Below, one piece after another: positions 1 to 7,125 of a stretch of DNA of 64,000 nucleotides (within the stretch, counting starts at the first letter, position 1; each line of letters begins with the position of its first letter). The stretch lies in contig CANLIE010000002.1 in the NCBI GenBank assembly GCA_947491225.1, positions 62,001 through 126,000 on the forward strand, read 5' to 3'. Under the pieces are notes generated by a model. The model was not told the DNA's origin, ran no database searches, and saw nothing but the letters and a program-made list of their open reading frames with translations. The position numbers and the translations under genes are program-made. This DNA is from an uncultured Cellulophaga sp. GTDB lineage: Bacteria > Bacteroidota > Bacteroidia > Flavobacteriales > Flavobacteriaceae.

Positions 1-225
1 TTCTTCAATAAACTGAAGTATTTCTTCTTTATCAAACTTTTTAGAAAACTCTATATCATAAATAAATTCATCGGGAGATTCAAAAAAGAACCAAATCCAT
101 TTTTCATTAAATTTCAGTAACAATTCAGTCTCATTAACCTTATTAATTACCAAATCACCTAATTTTATTATCAATTCATCACTTGATAATTTTTCTTTGT
201 CTTTTATTAAAATACTTTTTGACAT
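1..225 (-). CDS. Partial small protein, candidate immunity partner of the nuclease-like toxin remnant
   Basis: An open reading frame begins at an ATG at 225 and runs off the left edge of the window (75 codons visible, no stop). The visible product starts MSKSILIKDKEKLSSDE and contains an aromatic stretch NEKWIWFFFESPDEF. No signal peptide or membrane segment is visible, so a small cytoplasmic protein is expected. The gene begins 11 bases after the stop of the frameshifted toxin tip at 237-609 on the same strand, the arrangement expected of an immunity gene. I do not recognise the family. The immunity role is inferred only from position. Confidence 0.45.
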   Translation of the reverse strand, partial: MSKSILIKDKEKLSSDELIIKLGDLVINKVNETELLLKFNEKWIWFFFESPDEFIYDIEFSKKFDKEEILQFIEE

Positions 226-236
226 TATATATATTT

Positions 237-609
237 TTAATCTACTAAACTAATTAAATCATCCATATTTTTGACCAATGTCGCTCCTGCATTCGTTATG
301 TCTTTACTAGCCGTATAACCGTAGTTAGGAGCAAATAATATTACTTTTTTACCATTAGGGTTCATCGTAGTATTTGTCATAAGTTTATTAACTTGAGACA
401 ACTTTCCTTTACTTGCAGTTGTAACCTCAATAATTGCTTTTTTAACTTTAAAATCAATTTTTTCAATAGATCCATTGTCTCCATATTGTTTACCTCTAAC
501 ATAAAAATACCTTCATTTTTCAAGGTATTTTCAATATCATCCTCTAAATCATTAATTTTATAATAATTTGTAGAGAAAGTCTTTTTTCCTAAAAGGTTAG
601 TATTTTTAT
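237..609 (-). pseudogene. Frameshifted C-terminal tip of a nuclease-like polymorphic toxin
   Basis: Two consecutive minus-strand frames read as one protein domain. The first gives NLLGKKTFSTNYYKINDLED then DIENTLKNEG. After a one-base frameshift near 505-515 the second gives FYVRGKQYGDNGSIEKIDFK, an IEVTTASKGKLSQVNKLM segment, KKVILFAPNYGYTASKDI and a terminal GATLVKNMDDLISLVD, stopping at 237. The E-V-T...K...Q pattern followed by K-x-VI-x-F/Y-AP and a late GA-x-(V/L)-V-(R/K) strand resembles restriction-endonuclease-fold toxins at the ends of Rhs and Hcp effectors; this is recognition by eye. There is no start codon or secretion domain, and a stop lies just upstream of the conserved part. 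It is therefore a displaced, broken tip. A candidate immunity gene follows at once. Confidence 0.5.
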
Positions 610-869
610 TTTAAAAGATAAAAGTGGTAAAATTAATATAACAAATAAAAATAATTTTAAAGGGTTATGTATATCTACAAATGATGTGCATAATTGTAAG
701 TAAGCATCTCATTTTTTGTAATTAACTATTTCTTAATATTGTTAGCTTCCTCTAGTTAGAACTGTTTAGTTTTCTAAAACTTTGTTAAAGTTATTGTTTT
801 TAATTCATCTGGGGCTAATCCCAAAAGAATTAAGTTCTGTATATTTTACTGGTTATATTTTAGAGAAGG
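610..869. other. Non-coding stretch between two toxin-tip remnants
   Basis: This AT-rich stretch lies between the nuclease-like tip and the next effector-tip remnant. I see no open frame of useful length and no immunity gene following the remnant that ends at 870. The immunity gene expected there has probably been lost. Confidence 0.4.
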
Positions 870-1065
870 CTATAATATGATTTCTATTATATAAATATCT
901 CTTTCTTGATTTGTATTTATTATTTTACGGTATAAAACATTTATTTTATTGGAGAAATCTTTATTTTCAAATTTAGAATTTTCTAACTCCTCAAAAGTTT
1001 TAAACTCTCCTTGTACTAATTTGTTAGCGGTTTCTTTAGAAATTGATAAATCTTTTACACCACCA
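870..1065 (-). pseudogene. Orphan 3' tip of the Hcp-effector toxin (copy D)
   Basis: Read on the minus strand from about 1065 to a TAG at 870-872, the sequence encodes VKDLSISKETANKLVQGEF, KTFEELENSKFENKDF, then SNKINVLYRKIINTNQ and ERDIYIIEIIL. This is the extreme C-terminus of the effector encoded at 4111-5892 (KETANKLVQGEFKTFEEF...IEILYR...DIYIIETIF). The stretch between KTF and the ILYR/VLYR motif is quite different from the other copies. There is no start codon or secretion domain, and no immunity lipoprotein follows. It lies directly behind immunity gene 3. I regard it as a decayed or silent tip. Confidence 0.7.
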
Positions 1066-1326
1066 CATTAGATGCCTAGATGTTCAGACAATAGGTTTTA
1101 CCATTCTACAGGCACTGTAATACGTTCCCCTAATTTTTTACCATCCAAAAACTGTATAGAGATACTATCGCCTTTGGTCAATTTCTCAAAAAGTGCGGCA
1201 TGTTTCTGTTTAAACTCCGCTACCGTACCAATATGTAAAGTGTCCTTATTCTCGGCTAACATTTTTTCTATATAGGGTTTAAATTGTTGTTGGGTTGATT
1301 TAGTGGAGTCTACAAAATGTCTTGTA
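1022..1326. repeat. Long direct repeat, copy 1 (toxin-tip/immunity junction plus immunity 3' half)
   Basis: This segment covers part of the tip remnant, a shared junction with ACACCACCACATTAGATGCC, and the conserved 3' half of an immunity gene. It is nearly identical to 3455-3757, and its 1093-1326 part also to 2717-2950. Differences are scattered single bases. The repeat implies recent duplication or gene conversion inside the island. Confidence 0.8.
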
Positions 1327-1688
1327 TAATAAATAAAACTTAAACTTCCTTTGCTTAAAATAGTCTTTTTACCAGTAGTAGAAATAGGTTTTAGATTATT
1401 CTTGTTAAACTCATATAGTTGGATGCCTAAGTTTCTCCATTTGGATAGAGGTTCGATGTAGTTATAATCTATTTTAACAAATGATTTTTCAAAATAAAAG
1501 TTGTTTTTTATTCCTAGTCTATTAGGAAATCTAATGCTTAAAATAGTAGTGTCTTCTAGTGTTAATCGTCCAATTACTGGCTCTTCTGTTAAGTTTTGAT
1601 TAATTACAATTAATTTATTTTTACTTTTACATTTTATAAGTCCAATACACATAATTATAAGGACTAAAATTTTGGCTATCTTATTCAT
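1098..1688 (-). CDS. Immunity-like lipoprotein 3 of the Hcp-effector island
   Basis: The 196-residue product starts MNKIAKILVLIIMCIGLIKC, a lipoprotein signal with a lipobox-type Cys at residue 20, so it should be exported and lipid-anchored. The start ATG overlaps the end of the upstream toxin tip as ATGAATAA, so the two should be translationally coupled. The first half is specific to this copy. The last ~75 residues (RHFVDSTKSTQQQF..., HIGTVAEFKQKHAALFEKL, GERITVPVEW) are almost identical in three tandem paralogues. I know no named family. The immunity role is inferred from the toxin-then-lipoprotein order repeated in the island and from the periplasm-facing location. Confidence 0.7.
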   Translation of the reverse strand: MNKIAKILVLIIMCIGLIKCKSKNKLIVINQNLTEEPVIGRLTLEDTTILSIRFPNRLGIKNNFYFEKSFVKIDYNYIEPLSKWRNLGIQLYEFNKNNLKPISTTGKKTILSKGSLSFIYYTRHFVDSTKSTQQQFKPYIEKMLAENKDTLHIGTVAEFKQKHAALFEKLTKGDSISIQFLDGKKLGERITVPVEW

Positions 1689-2325
1689 TGATAAAAATCG
1701 TTTCTATTATATTAATATAATCCTCTCTATTTTCATTGTAAATTTCTCTATAAAGAATTTCAATCTTATTATCAAACCTAGTTGAGTCTTCATCTGCTGC
1801 TATCTTAAACTCATTAAAAGTTTTAAACTCCCCTTGTACTAATTTATTTGCAGTTTCTTTAGAAATAGGTAACAAATGCCATTGGTATTTTTTGTTATAT
1901 TTATAGGTTTCAATCTCTTTTTTAACCGCCTCTAGCCCTTTTAACTTGGCCTTTTCAATATCTTGCTGTTCTACCTCCCGCATTAAGGCATCATCCTCTG
2001 TCTTCATTTGCGATACCAATATACCTGCCACGTTCCATACAAGGGCAAACGACCCTGACACCTTGCCAAAAGACCCAAGACCAAAATCGGGCAAAGGCTG
2101 CCCAAAAGGGTCACTTTCATCAGTAGCCATATCGAAAAGGTCTATGATATCAAAGAGATTAACCTTTTTACTCCCTCCTATTACTTTTAAAACCCCCAGT
2201 ATCTTAACCCGCTTTCCGGTCTTGCTAAAAAAATCATATTGGCTAATTCCTTTAGTGGTTTCGGTAGCATTACCCCAGTTTTTCAAAAGAGCTTTTAGTA
2301 TAATAACCTTCTCTATTGTTTTCAA
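1681..2325 (-). CDS. Displaced effector tip without secretion domain (copy B)
   Basis: The frame encodes 214 residues. From about residue 15 it matches residues 394-593 of the full-length Hcp effector at 4111-5892, including ISQYDFFSKTGKRVKILG, VNLFDIIDLF, the hydrophobic GSFALVWNVAGILVSQ and KETANKLVQGEFKTF. It then diverges over about 35 residues (NEFKIAADEDSTRFDNK) before rejoining at IEILYR and ending ETIFINE. It has no Hcp or middle domain, and its first ~14 codons overlap another frame (2270-2713), so its start is doubtful. It ends in the ATGAATAA overlap with immunity lipoprotein 3. It is probably a silent cassette that could recombine onto the full-length gene. Confidence 0.6.
   Translation of the reverse strand: MKTIEKVIILKALLKNWGNATETTKGISQYDFFSKTGKRVKILGVLKVIGGSKKVNLFDIIDLFDMATDESDPFGQPLPDFGLGSFGKVSGSFALVWNVAGILVSQMKTEDDALMREVEQQDIEKAKLKGLEAVKKEIETYKYNKKYQWHLLPISKETANKLVQGEFKTFNEFKIAADEDSTRFDNKIEILYREIYNENREDYINIIETIFINE
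1801..2282. repeat. Long direct repeat: effector-tip duplication, copy 1
   Basis: About 480 bases here are almost identical to 4240-4712, both encoding the central part of the effector C-terminal domain. The identity breaks upstream at the tip boundary (about 2282 and 4712) and downstream in the hypervariable segment. No transposase or terminal inverted repeat is associated, so homologous recombination between toxin cassettes is the simplest source. Confidence 0.8.
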
Positions 2326-2713
2326 TAATAAAGAGCAAAGAAGAAAGGCTTTGCAATATTAATCTTAATTTTGACTTGGTTTTTTTTACATAAAAGCTTT
2401 TAAGAATATAATAACCTGTTGCAATCAAAGAAAAAGTTATCATTAGGACAAAAATTGGTAATGCAGGATATTGGTAGTTTACAAATTTTAAAGGGGTTTG
2501 AAAGCCATCTAAATTCATTATTGGTAATTTATTTTTTTTGTGCTCTATAATTTGTGATAATTGTGGTTTTATCTCATTATAGAAAGATACGAACTCCCGT
2601 AATTTAGAGAAAAAAAAACCTTCCCTTAAAACACCCTCTTCTTTTAAAATTTCATTACCAAGAACAATTAAATATTTTAATTGTCTAGAGTAATCTTCAA
2701 TTTTTTCAGCCAT
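2270..2713 (-). CDS. Small membrane protein, chimeric at its C-terminus
   Basis: The 147-residue product has a charged N-terminal half (MAEKIEDYSRQLKYLIVLGN) and one clear membrane segment (LPIFVLMITFSLIATGYYIL, about residues 84-103). It starts 10 bases after immunity lipoprotein 2. Its last ~14 residues are read out of frame across the start of the displaced effector tip at about 2284, so the original 3' end seems to have been replaced when the tip arrived. I do not recognise the family. It could be a truncated inner-membrane immunity protein or an accessory protein of the island. Confidence 0.45.
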   Translation of the reverse strand: MAEKIEDYSRQLKYLIVLGNEILKEEGVLREGFFFSKLREFVSFYNEIKPQLSQIIEHKKNKLPIMNLDGFQTPLKFVNYQYPALPIFVLMITFSLIATGYYILKSFYVKKTKSKLRLILQSLSSLLFIIENNREGYYTKSSFEKLG

Positions 2714-2716
2714 TAT

Positions 2717-2950
2717 TTTATTTTTACCATTCTACAGGCACTGTAATACGTTCCCCTAATTTCTTACCCTCTAAAAACTGTATGGAGATACTGTCGCCTT
2801 TGGTCAATTTCTCAAAAAGTGCGGTATGCTTTTGTTTAAACTCCCCTACCGTACCAATATGTAAAGTGTCCTTATTCTCGGCCAACATTTTTGCTATATA
2901 GGGTTTAAATTGTTGTTGGGTTGATTTGGTGGAGTCTACAAAATGTCTTG
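2717..2950. repeat. Long direct repeat, copy 2 (conserved immunity 3' half)
   Basis: This is the second of three near-identical ~230-base copies encoding the shared C-terminal half of the immunity-like lipoproteins (others at 1093-1326 and 3525-3757). Similarity falls away sharply upstream of the codons for RHFVDSTKS, marking the variable/conserved boundary. Confidence 0.8.
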
Positions 2951-3299
2951 TGAAGTAAAAATATTTCAAACTCTCTCCTTTATGTATGTTTTTTTTACCA
3001 GTTGTTGAAATAGATGTTAATTTATTTTTTTCATCTCGATATAATTCAATTCTTAAATTTCTTTCTCTAGGTTGCTCTTTATTATAGATGTAATTTATCT
3101 TAACAAATGACTCTTTATTAATAGAGTTGTTTTTTAAGGTTATTTCATTTGGAAATTGCACTCTTATAATCGTATTTTGCTTACTTAAACGAAGTATTAC
3201 TGGACTATCGTTTATTGATTGTGATATTTCAATTTTTGATTTTAAACTACTACAGCTTAAAAAAAAGAGAAGAATTAAAAATTGTATTATTCTATTCAT
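2724..3299 (-). CDS. Immunity-like lipoprotein 2 of the Hcp-effector island
   Basis: I take the ATG at 3299 as the start because it overlaps the end of the upstream toxin-tip remnant (ATGAATAG) exactly as in the two sister genes, and because the product then opens MNRIIQFLILLFFLSCSSLK, a clean lipoprotein signal with FLSC lipobox. An in-frame ATG at 3323 would add eight residues. The protein has ~191 residues: a copy-specific N-terminal half (KIEISQSINDSPVILRLSKQ...) and the shared C-terminal half ending GKKLGERITVPVEW. It is presumed to neutralise its cognate effector tip in the periplasm or at the membrane; this is inferred from context. Confidence 0.7.
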   Translation of the reverse strand: MNRIIQFLILLFFLSCSSLKSKIEISQSINDSPVILRLSKQNTIIRVQFPNEITLKNNSINKESFVKINYIYNKEQPRERNLRIELYRDEKNKLTSISTTGKKNIHKGESLKYFYFTRHFVDSTKSTQQQFKPYIAKMLAENKDTLHIGTVGEFKQKHTALFEKLTKGDSISIQFLEGKKLGERITVPVEW

Positions 3300-3500
3300 T
3301 GATAAAGATTGTTTCAATAACATAAATATAGTCTTCCTTATTTTCGTTGTAAACTTCCCGATATAAAATTTCGATATCTTTATTTATATCTTCAGGTTTA
3401 GAGGAATTGGTATTCACTAGTTCATAAAAGTCTTGAACTCCCCTTGTATTAACTTATTAGCGGTTTCATTAGAAATTGATAAATCTTTTACACCACCACA
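3292..3500 (-). pseudogene. Orphan 3' tip of the Hcp-effector toxin, frameshifted (copy C)
   Basis: Minus-strand translation gives LSISNETANKLIQGEFKTF, then a frame change near 3425-3435, then ELVNTNSSKPEDINKDIEIL, YREVYNENKEDYIYVI and ETIFINE, stopping at 3292. This is the last ~60 residues of the effector family with a different hypervariable stretch. It has no start and no secretion domain, and the frameshift makes it non-functional as it stands. It still ends in the ATGAATAG overlap with immunity lipoprotein 2, so the tip-immunity pair was inherited as a unit. Confidence 0.7.
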
Positions 3501-3757
3501 TTAGATGCCTAGATGTTCAGACAATAGGTTTTACCATTCTACAGGCACTGTAATACGTTCCCCTAATTTTTTACCATCCAAAAACTGTATAGAGATACTA
3601 TCGCCTTTGGTCAATTTCTCAAAAAGCGCGGTATGCTTTTGTTTAAACTCCGCTACCGTACCAATATGTAAAGTGTCCTTATTTTCGGCTAACATTTTTT
3701 CTATATAGGTCTGAAATTGTTGTTGGGTTGATTTGGTGGAGTCTACAAAATGTCTAG
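3455..3757. repeat. Long direct repeat, copy 3 (junction plus immunity 3' half)
   Basis: Nearly identical to 1022-1326, including the non-coding junction between the previous immunity stop and the next toxin-tip remnant. The shared non-coding junction shows that tip and immunity gene moved together as one cassette. Confidence 0.8.
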
Positions 3758-4118
3758 AGTAAAATATAAAGTTTAGGCTTTCTTTTGAAGGCAAAACTTT
3801 CTTTTTATTATTCCTTATTCTTTTAAGCTTTCCGTTTGCTTTAGTAAACAATCCCAGATTTAAATTTCTATTTAACGGAATGTTATTATAGTTATAATTA
3901 ATTGTTAGAAAATCCCTGTTTAGAAAAGAGTTGTTTTTTAATATAATTTCATTGGGAAATTGTATTCTTATAATACGGTTTTTATTATCACTTGCTGTTC
4001 TTATTATTATTTCTTGCCTAACTTGTTTTTGAGTAATGTTTATTGTAGAGTTTATACTTTTACAGTCTGTAAAAATTAAAAGTAAAAACACTAAAAATAT
4101 AGTTAAAAACTTATTCAT
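3531..4118 (-). CDS. Immunity-like lipoprotein 1, cognate to the full-length Hcp effector
   Basis: The ATG at 4118 overlaps the effector stop as ATGAATAA, giving a product that starts MNKFLTIFLVFLLLIFTDCK with a lipobox-type Cys at residue 19. An upstream in-frame ATG at 4136 would add six residues inside the toxin gene and is less likely. The product has 195 residues. Its N-terminal half (INITQKQVRQEIIIRTASDN...) is specific to this copy, and the C-terminal half (SRHFVDSTKSTQQQF... to ITVPVEW) is shared by all three paralogues. As the gene immediately behind the intact effector it is the best candidate for that effector's immunity protein. Function is inferred from context. Confidence 0.75.
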   Translation of the reverse strand: MNKFLTIFLVFLLLIFTDCKSINSTINITQKQVRQEIIIRTASDNKNRIIRIQFPNEIILKNNSFLNRDFLTINYNYNNIPLNRNLNLGLFTKANGKLKRIRNNKKKVLPSKESLNFIFYSRHFVDSTKSTQQQFQTYIEKMLAENKDTLHIGTVAEFKQKHTALFEKLTKGDSISIQFLDGKKLGERITVPVEW

Positions 4119-5892
4119 TGATAAAAATGGTTTCAATTATATAAATATCTTCTTCTCGATTTGTATTTTTTATTGTACGGTATAAAATTTCAATTTTTTC
4201 ATTTTCGGGTTCATGGTCTAAACTAAAAACTTCAAACTCCTCAAAAGTCTTAAACTCTCCTTGTACTAATTTATTTGCAGTTTCTTTAGAAATAGGTAAC
4301 AAATGCCATTGGTATTTTTTGTTATATTTATAGGTTTCAATCTCTTTTTTAACCGCCTCTAGCCCTTTTAACTTGGCCTTTTCAATATCTTGCTGTTCTA
4401 CCTCCCGCATTAAGGCATCATCCTCTGCCTTCATTTGCGATACCAATATACCTGCCACGTTCCATACAAGGGCAAACGACCCTGACACCTTGCCAAAAGA
4501 CCCAAGACCAAAATCGGGCAAAGGCTGCTTAAAAGGGTCACTTTCATCAGTAGCCATATAGAAAAGGTCTATGATATCAAAGAGATTAACCTTTTTACTC
4601 CCTCCTATTTCTTTTAAAAACCCCAGTATCTTAACCCGCTTTCCGGTCTTGCTAAAAAAATCATATTGGCTAATTCCTTTAGTGGTTTCGGTAACATTAC
4701 CCCAGTTTTTACGCTTTTCAAGATCTTTAAGCAATTCTCCTTCATTGGTAAATGTATCCTTTTTATAAATACCTGCATTGGCATTGGTCTGTATACGCCC
4801 CGTACTGGTGGCAAGGCTCCCCTTCTCTAGTTTTCCAATGGCTATCCTGTGTATGGCTTTTTCCACCTTTTTGTTAAGGGCATCTAGAGCCTTCCCTTGT
4901 ATCTTGCCTGTTACCCTCCCAGTTATAAACTTTAGGTAGACTAAAGGGCTACCGTCATTGCTACGCATATCGGGAAGGTTGTAACCGTCTGTAGACAGGT
5001 TAAAATACAAGGTGCGCTCAGAAAACTTTACCTTAAGTGTATCATCTTTTCTTTTTGGAACGTTTTTGGTACTGCCCTTGTAAGTAGCTTCCCAATAGAG
5101 TTCAAGGTTGTATGCAAAATCTGCGGCAAGGTCATTTTCCCAAGACTCTTGTAATAACAACTCAATAGTAGCAATTCCTTTACTATTTACATAGCCTTGT
5201 TTGTGAACTTCTTGTTCATCAAATTCATCATCATCTGGGTTAAGGTAGTCAAGAAAGTACGTTCCAAAAATCTCATCAACTGTTGAAACATCTAGGTCAT
5301 ACAGTTTTAGACTAATCTTCTCACCAGAGGCTATATTAACCGTACGAATATGGAAGTACACCGTGTCTCCAAGGTGTGCTTGTTTAATAGTTTTGTTACC
5401 ACCCTTGTCGCTTGTCCACCAACCATTAAGAATCTTGGGCGTTTTTTTTTCTTTATCCTCTTCTTGTACCGTTGGCTCAATTTTTTGTTGTGGAAATGTT
5501 TCTCTCCAATATGCAGAATATTCAGTATTAGAGTAAGAGTTTTTAACTCCCGCAGCGGTAATATGGAGTGTTTCACTCATTGGGTAATTACCTGTTGCTA
5601 GAAAATGATTATTCCAATTTACCAAATGGCAATCATAAAAATAGATTTTACGTGTTTTGCCTCCCATTATAGCAGGATAAATATGCAACTCTAATTGTTT
5701 AGCTTTGTAGGAAGCAAAAGCCCAATCGGCTAGATTTAAGTCTTTTCGGGTTTCTATTACTAATTGTAGTCCAACAAATACTGGTTTTTGAAAAGGTCTA
5801 CCGTTGTCGTCTGCTTTTTGGTTAAAACCAAAGCTAAATTGTGCTACATTTATCTCTGTATTGTCTATTATTATTTTTGCCTTTATACTCAT
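4111..5892 (-). CDS. Type VI secretion Hcp (TssD) fused to a C-terminal effector
   Basis: The product has 593 residues. Residues 1 to ~135 resemble Bacteroidota TssD/Hcp tube proteins (MSIKAKIIIDNTEINVAQFS, GRPFQKP, the GNYPMSETLHITAAG strand near 101-115). Typical TssD proteins end near here, so the remainder is an extension. Residues ~155-320 form a beta-rich middle region starting NGWWTSDKGG with HLGDTVYFHIRT. Residues ~394-593 are the tip duplicated elsewhere in the island. The tip carries a hydrophobic stretch (472-486), a charged helix (MREVEQQDIEKAKLKGLEAV), a hypervariable stretch (~551-566) and a constant ETIFINE end. The toxin activity cannot be named. It would be loaded into or onto the T6SS tube and delivered to neighbouring cells. 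The stop overlaps the immunity lipoprotein start. T6SS structural genes are not in the window. Confidence 0.85.
   Translation of the reverse strand: MSIKAKIIIDNTEINVAQFSFGFNQKADDNGRPFQKPVFVGLQLVIETRKDLNLADWAFASYKAKQLELHIYPAIMGGKTRKIYFYDCHLVNWNNHFLATGNYPMSETLHITAAGVKNSYSNTEYSAYWRETFPQQKIEPTVQEEDKEKKTPKILNGWWTSDKGGNKTIKQAHLGDTVYFHIRTVNIASGEKISLKLYDLDVSTVDEIFGTYFLDYLNPDDDEFDEQEVHKQGYVNSKGIATIELLLQESWENDLAADFAYNLELYWEATYKGSTKNVPKRKDDTLKVKFSERTLYFNLSTDGYNLPDMRSNDGSPLVYLKFITGRVTGKIQGKALDALNKKVEKAIHRIAIGKLEKGSLATSTGRIQTNANAGIYKKDTFTNEGELLKDLEKRKNWGNVTETTKGISQYDFFSKTGKRVKILGFLKEIGGSKKVNLFDIIDLFYMATDESDPFKQPLPDFGLGSFGKVSGSFALVWNVAGILVSQMKAEDDALMREVEQQDIEKAKLKGLEAVKKEIETYKYNKKYQWHLLPISKETANKLVQGEFKTFEEFEVFSLDHEPENEKIEILYRTIKNTNREEDIYIIETIFINE
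4240..4712. repeat. Long direct repeat: effector-tip duplication, copy 2
   Basis: The counterpart of 1801-2282, inside the intact Hcp effector. It marks the swap-able part of the toxin, beginning at the codons for KNWGN (residue ~395). Confidence 0.8.
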
Positions 5893-6169
5893 TTTTTTTT
5901 GAGTTAGGTGTTTTTATACCTCATTAAAATACCATTAATTTAGGTGGCTGTTAACTTTTAGCAATTAATATATAGTATAAATATAATAATTTTTTTGAAA
6001 GAAAAATCATCTATTACTTATTTGTTTTTACGGTCAAAGAATTTTAAATCATTATTCTATGGTAGAAAATCTAGTATATCTTTCAGCATCTTCTAGCTTT
6101 ATTACAAAATTTTACTGTATAAGGTGGGTTTAAGGATTTAATTTAAAAAAATCATTTGTAATTTAAACA
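5893..6169. other. Intergenic region upstream of the Hcp effector
   Basis: About 280 AT-rich bases with no open frame. They should contain the effector promoter, but I found no convincing TTTG/TAnnTTTG pair on the minus strand. The last bases before the effector ATG are A-rich, typical of Bacteroidota translation starts. Confidence 0.4.
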
Positions 6170-6206
6170 AAAAATAAATCCCTCTACTTAAATTAGAGGG
6201 ATTTTT
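6170..6206 (-). terminator. Rho-independent terminator of yebC
   Basis: A perfect 10-base stem (AAATCCCTCT at 6176-6185 with AGAGGGATTT at 6195-6204) lies 30 bases after the yebC stop. In the minus direction it is followed by ATTTTTTG. A short T run also follows on the plus strand, so it may work both ways. Confidence 0.75.
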
Positions 6207-6233
6207 GATATTTATGATTTAGTATTTTGAATC

Positions 6234-6944
6234 TTATTCTTTCATACTATGGTACACATTTTGGACATCATCATCTTCCTCTAATTTTTCCAAAAGTTTT
6301 TCTACATCTGCAACTTGTTCTTCATTAAGTTCTTTGGTTACTTGTGGTATACGTTCAAAACCAGAAGATAAAATTTCTATTTCCTTGGTTTCTAATTCTT
6401 TTTGTATGGCACCAAAACTTTCAAAAGGTGCATAAATTAATATTCCATCATCATCAACAAAAACTTCTTCTGCGCCAAAATCAATTAGTTCTAATTCTAA
6501 TTCTTCTGGGTCTATACCTTCTGCAGGAATTCTAAAATTACAAGTATGGTCAAACATAAACTCTACAGAACCAGAGGTTCCCATACTTCCGTTGCATTTA
6601 TTAAAATAGCTACGTACATTGGCAACGGTTCTTGTGTTATTATCTGTAGCAGTTTCTACTAAGATAGCAATTCCGTGTGGAGCATATCCTTCAAAAAGCA
6701 CTTCTTTAAAATCACCTAAACTTTTGTCAGACGCTCTTTTAATGGCACGCTCTACATTATCTTTGGGCATATTTACTGCCTTTGCGTTTTGTATGACTGC
6801 ACGTAAACGAGCATTAGAATCAGGATCTGGACCACCTTCTTTCACTGCCATTACAATGTCTTTACCAATGCGAGTAAATGCTTTTGACATTGCAGACCAA
6901 CGTTTCATTTTACGTGCTTTTCTGAATTCGAACGCTCTTCCCAT
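6234..6944 (-). CDS. yebC: YebC/PmpR-TACO1 family protein
   Basis: The 236-residue product starts MGRAFEFRKARKMKRWSAMS and contains the family hallmarks: SKAFTRIGKDIVMAVKEGG, NMPKDNVERAIKRAS and YAPHGIAILVETATDNNTRT. Length and three-domain layout are normal. Members bind DNA and are annotated as transcriptional regulators. More recent work links bacterial YebC and mitochondrial TACO1 to relief of ribosome stalling at proline-rich stretches. It is cytoplasmic. The gene stands alone, with its own promoter at 6978-7008 and terminator at 6170-6206. Confidence 0.93.
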   Translation of the reverse strand: MGRAFEFRKARKMKRWSAMSKAFTRIGKDIVMAVKEGGPDPDSNARLRAVIQNAKAVNMPKDNVERAIKRASDKSLGDFKEVLFEGYAPHGIAILVETATDNNTRTVANVRSYFNKCNGSMGTSGSVEFMFDHTCNFRIPAEGIDPEELELELIDFGAEEVFVDDDGILIYAPFESFGAIQKELETKEIEILSSGFERIPQVTKELNEEQVADVEKLLEKLEEDDDVQNVYHSMKE

Positions 6945-6977
6945 AAATATTTAGATACTATATATATTGTTCAATAG

Positions 6978-7008
6978 CAAATTTAATAAATTTTAATAGC
7001 CTTACAAA
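6978..7008 (-). promoter_or_regulatory. Bacteroidota-type promoter of yebC
   Basis: On the minus strand a TTTG box (7008-7005), a 19-base spacer and TAAATTTG (6985-6978) match the Bacteroidota consensus TTTG-N(17-21)-TAnnTTTG exactly. Transcription would begin near 6971, about 27 bases before the ATG at 6944. Confidence 0.65.
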
Positions 7009-7125
7009 CGATGCTTTGGCTTTTAATCTTAATTGGTATGTTTGGTTATTAATATGATAAAAGAAAAAGGAACATAATTCCGTAGGCAATTATCCTTTTA
7101 ACATTATAGCAGGCTAATTTGCATA

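Noticed and set aside
1022-3757. Long near-identical repeats in the first 5 kb considered as insertion sequences
   Set aside because: No transposase frame or terminal inverted repeats. The repeats follow toxin-tip and immunity gene boundaries, which fits cassette duplication.
4614-4814. Minus-strand open frame inside the Hcp effector in another frame
   Set aside because: It overlaps the effector completely, has no recognisable features and is mirrored by repeat sequence; a shadow frame.
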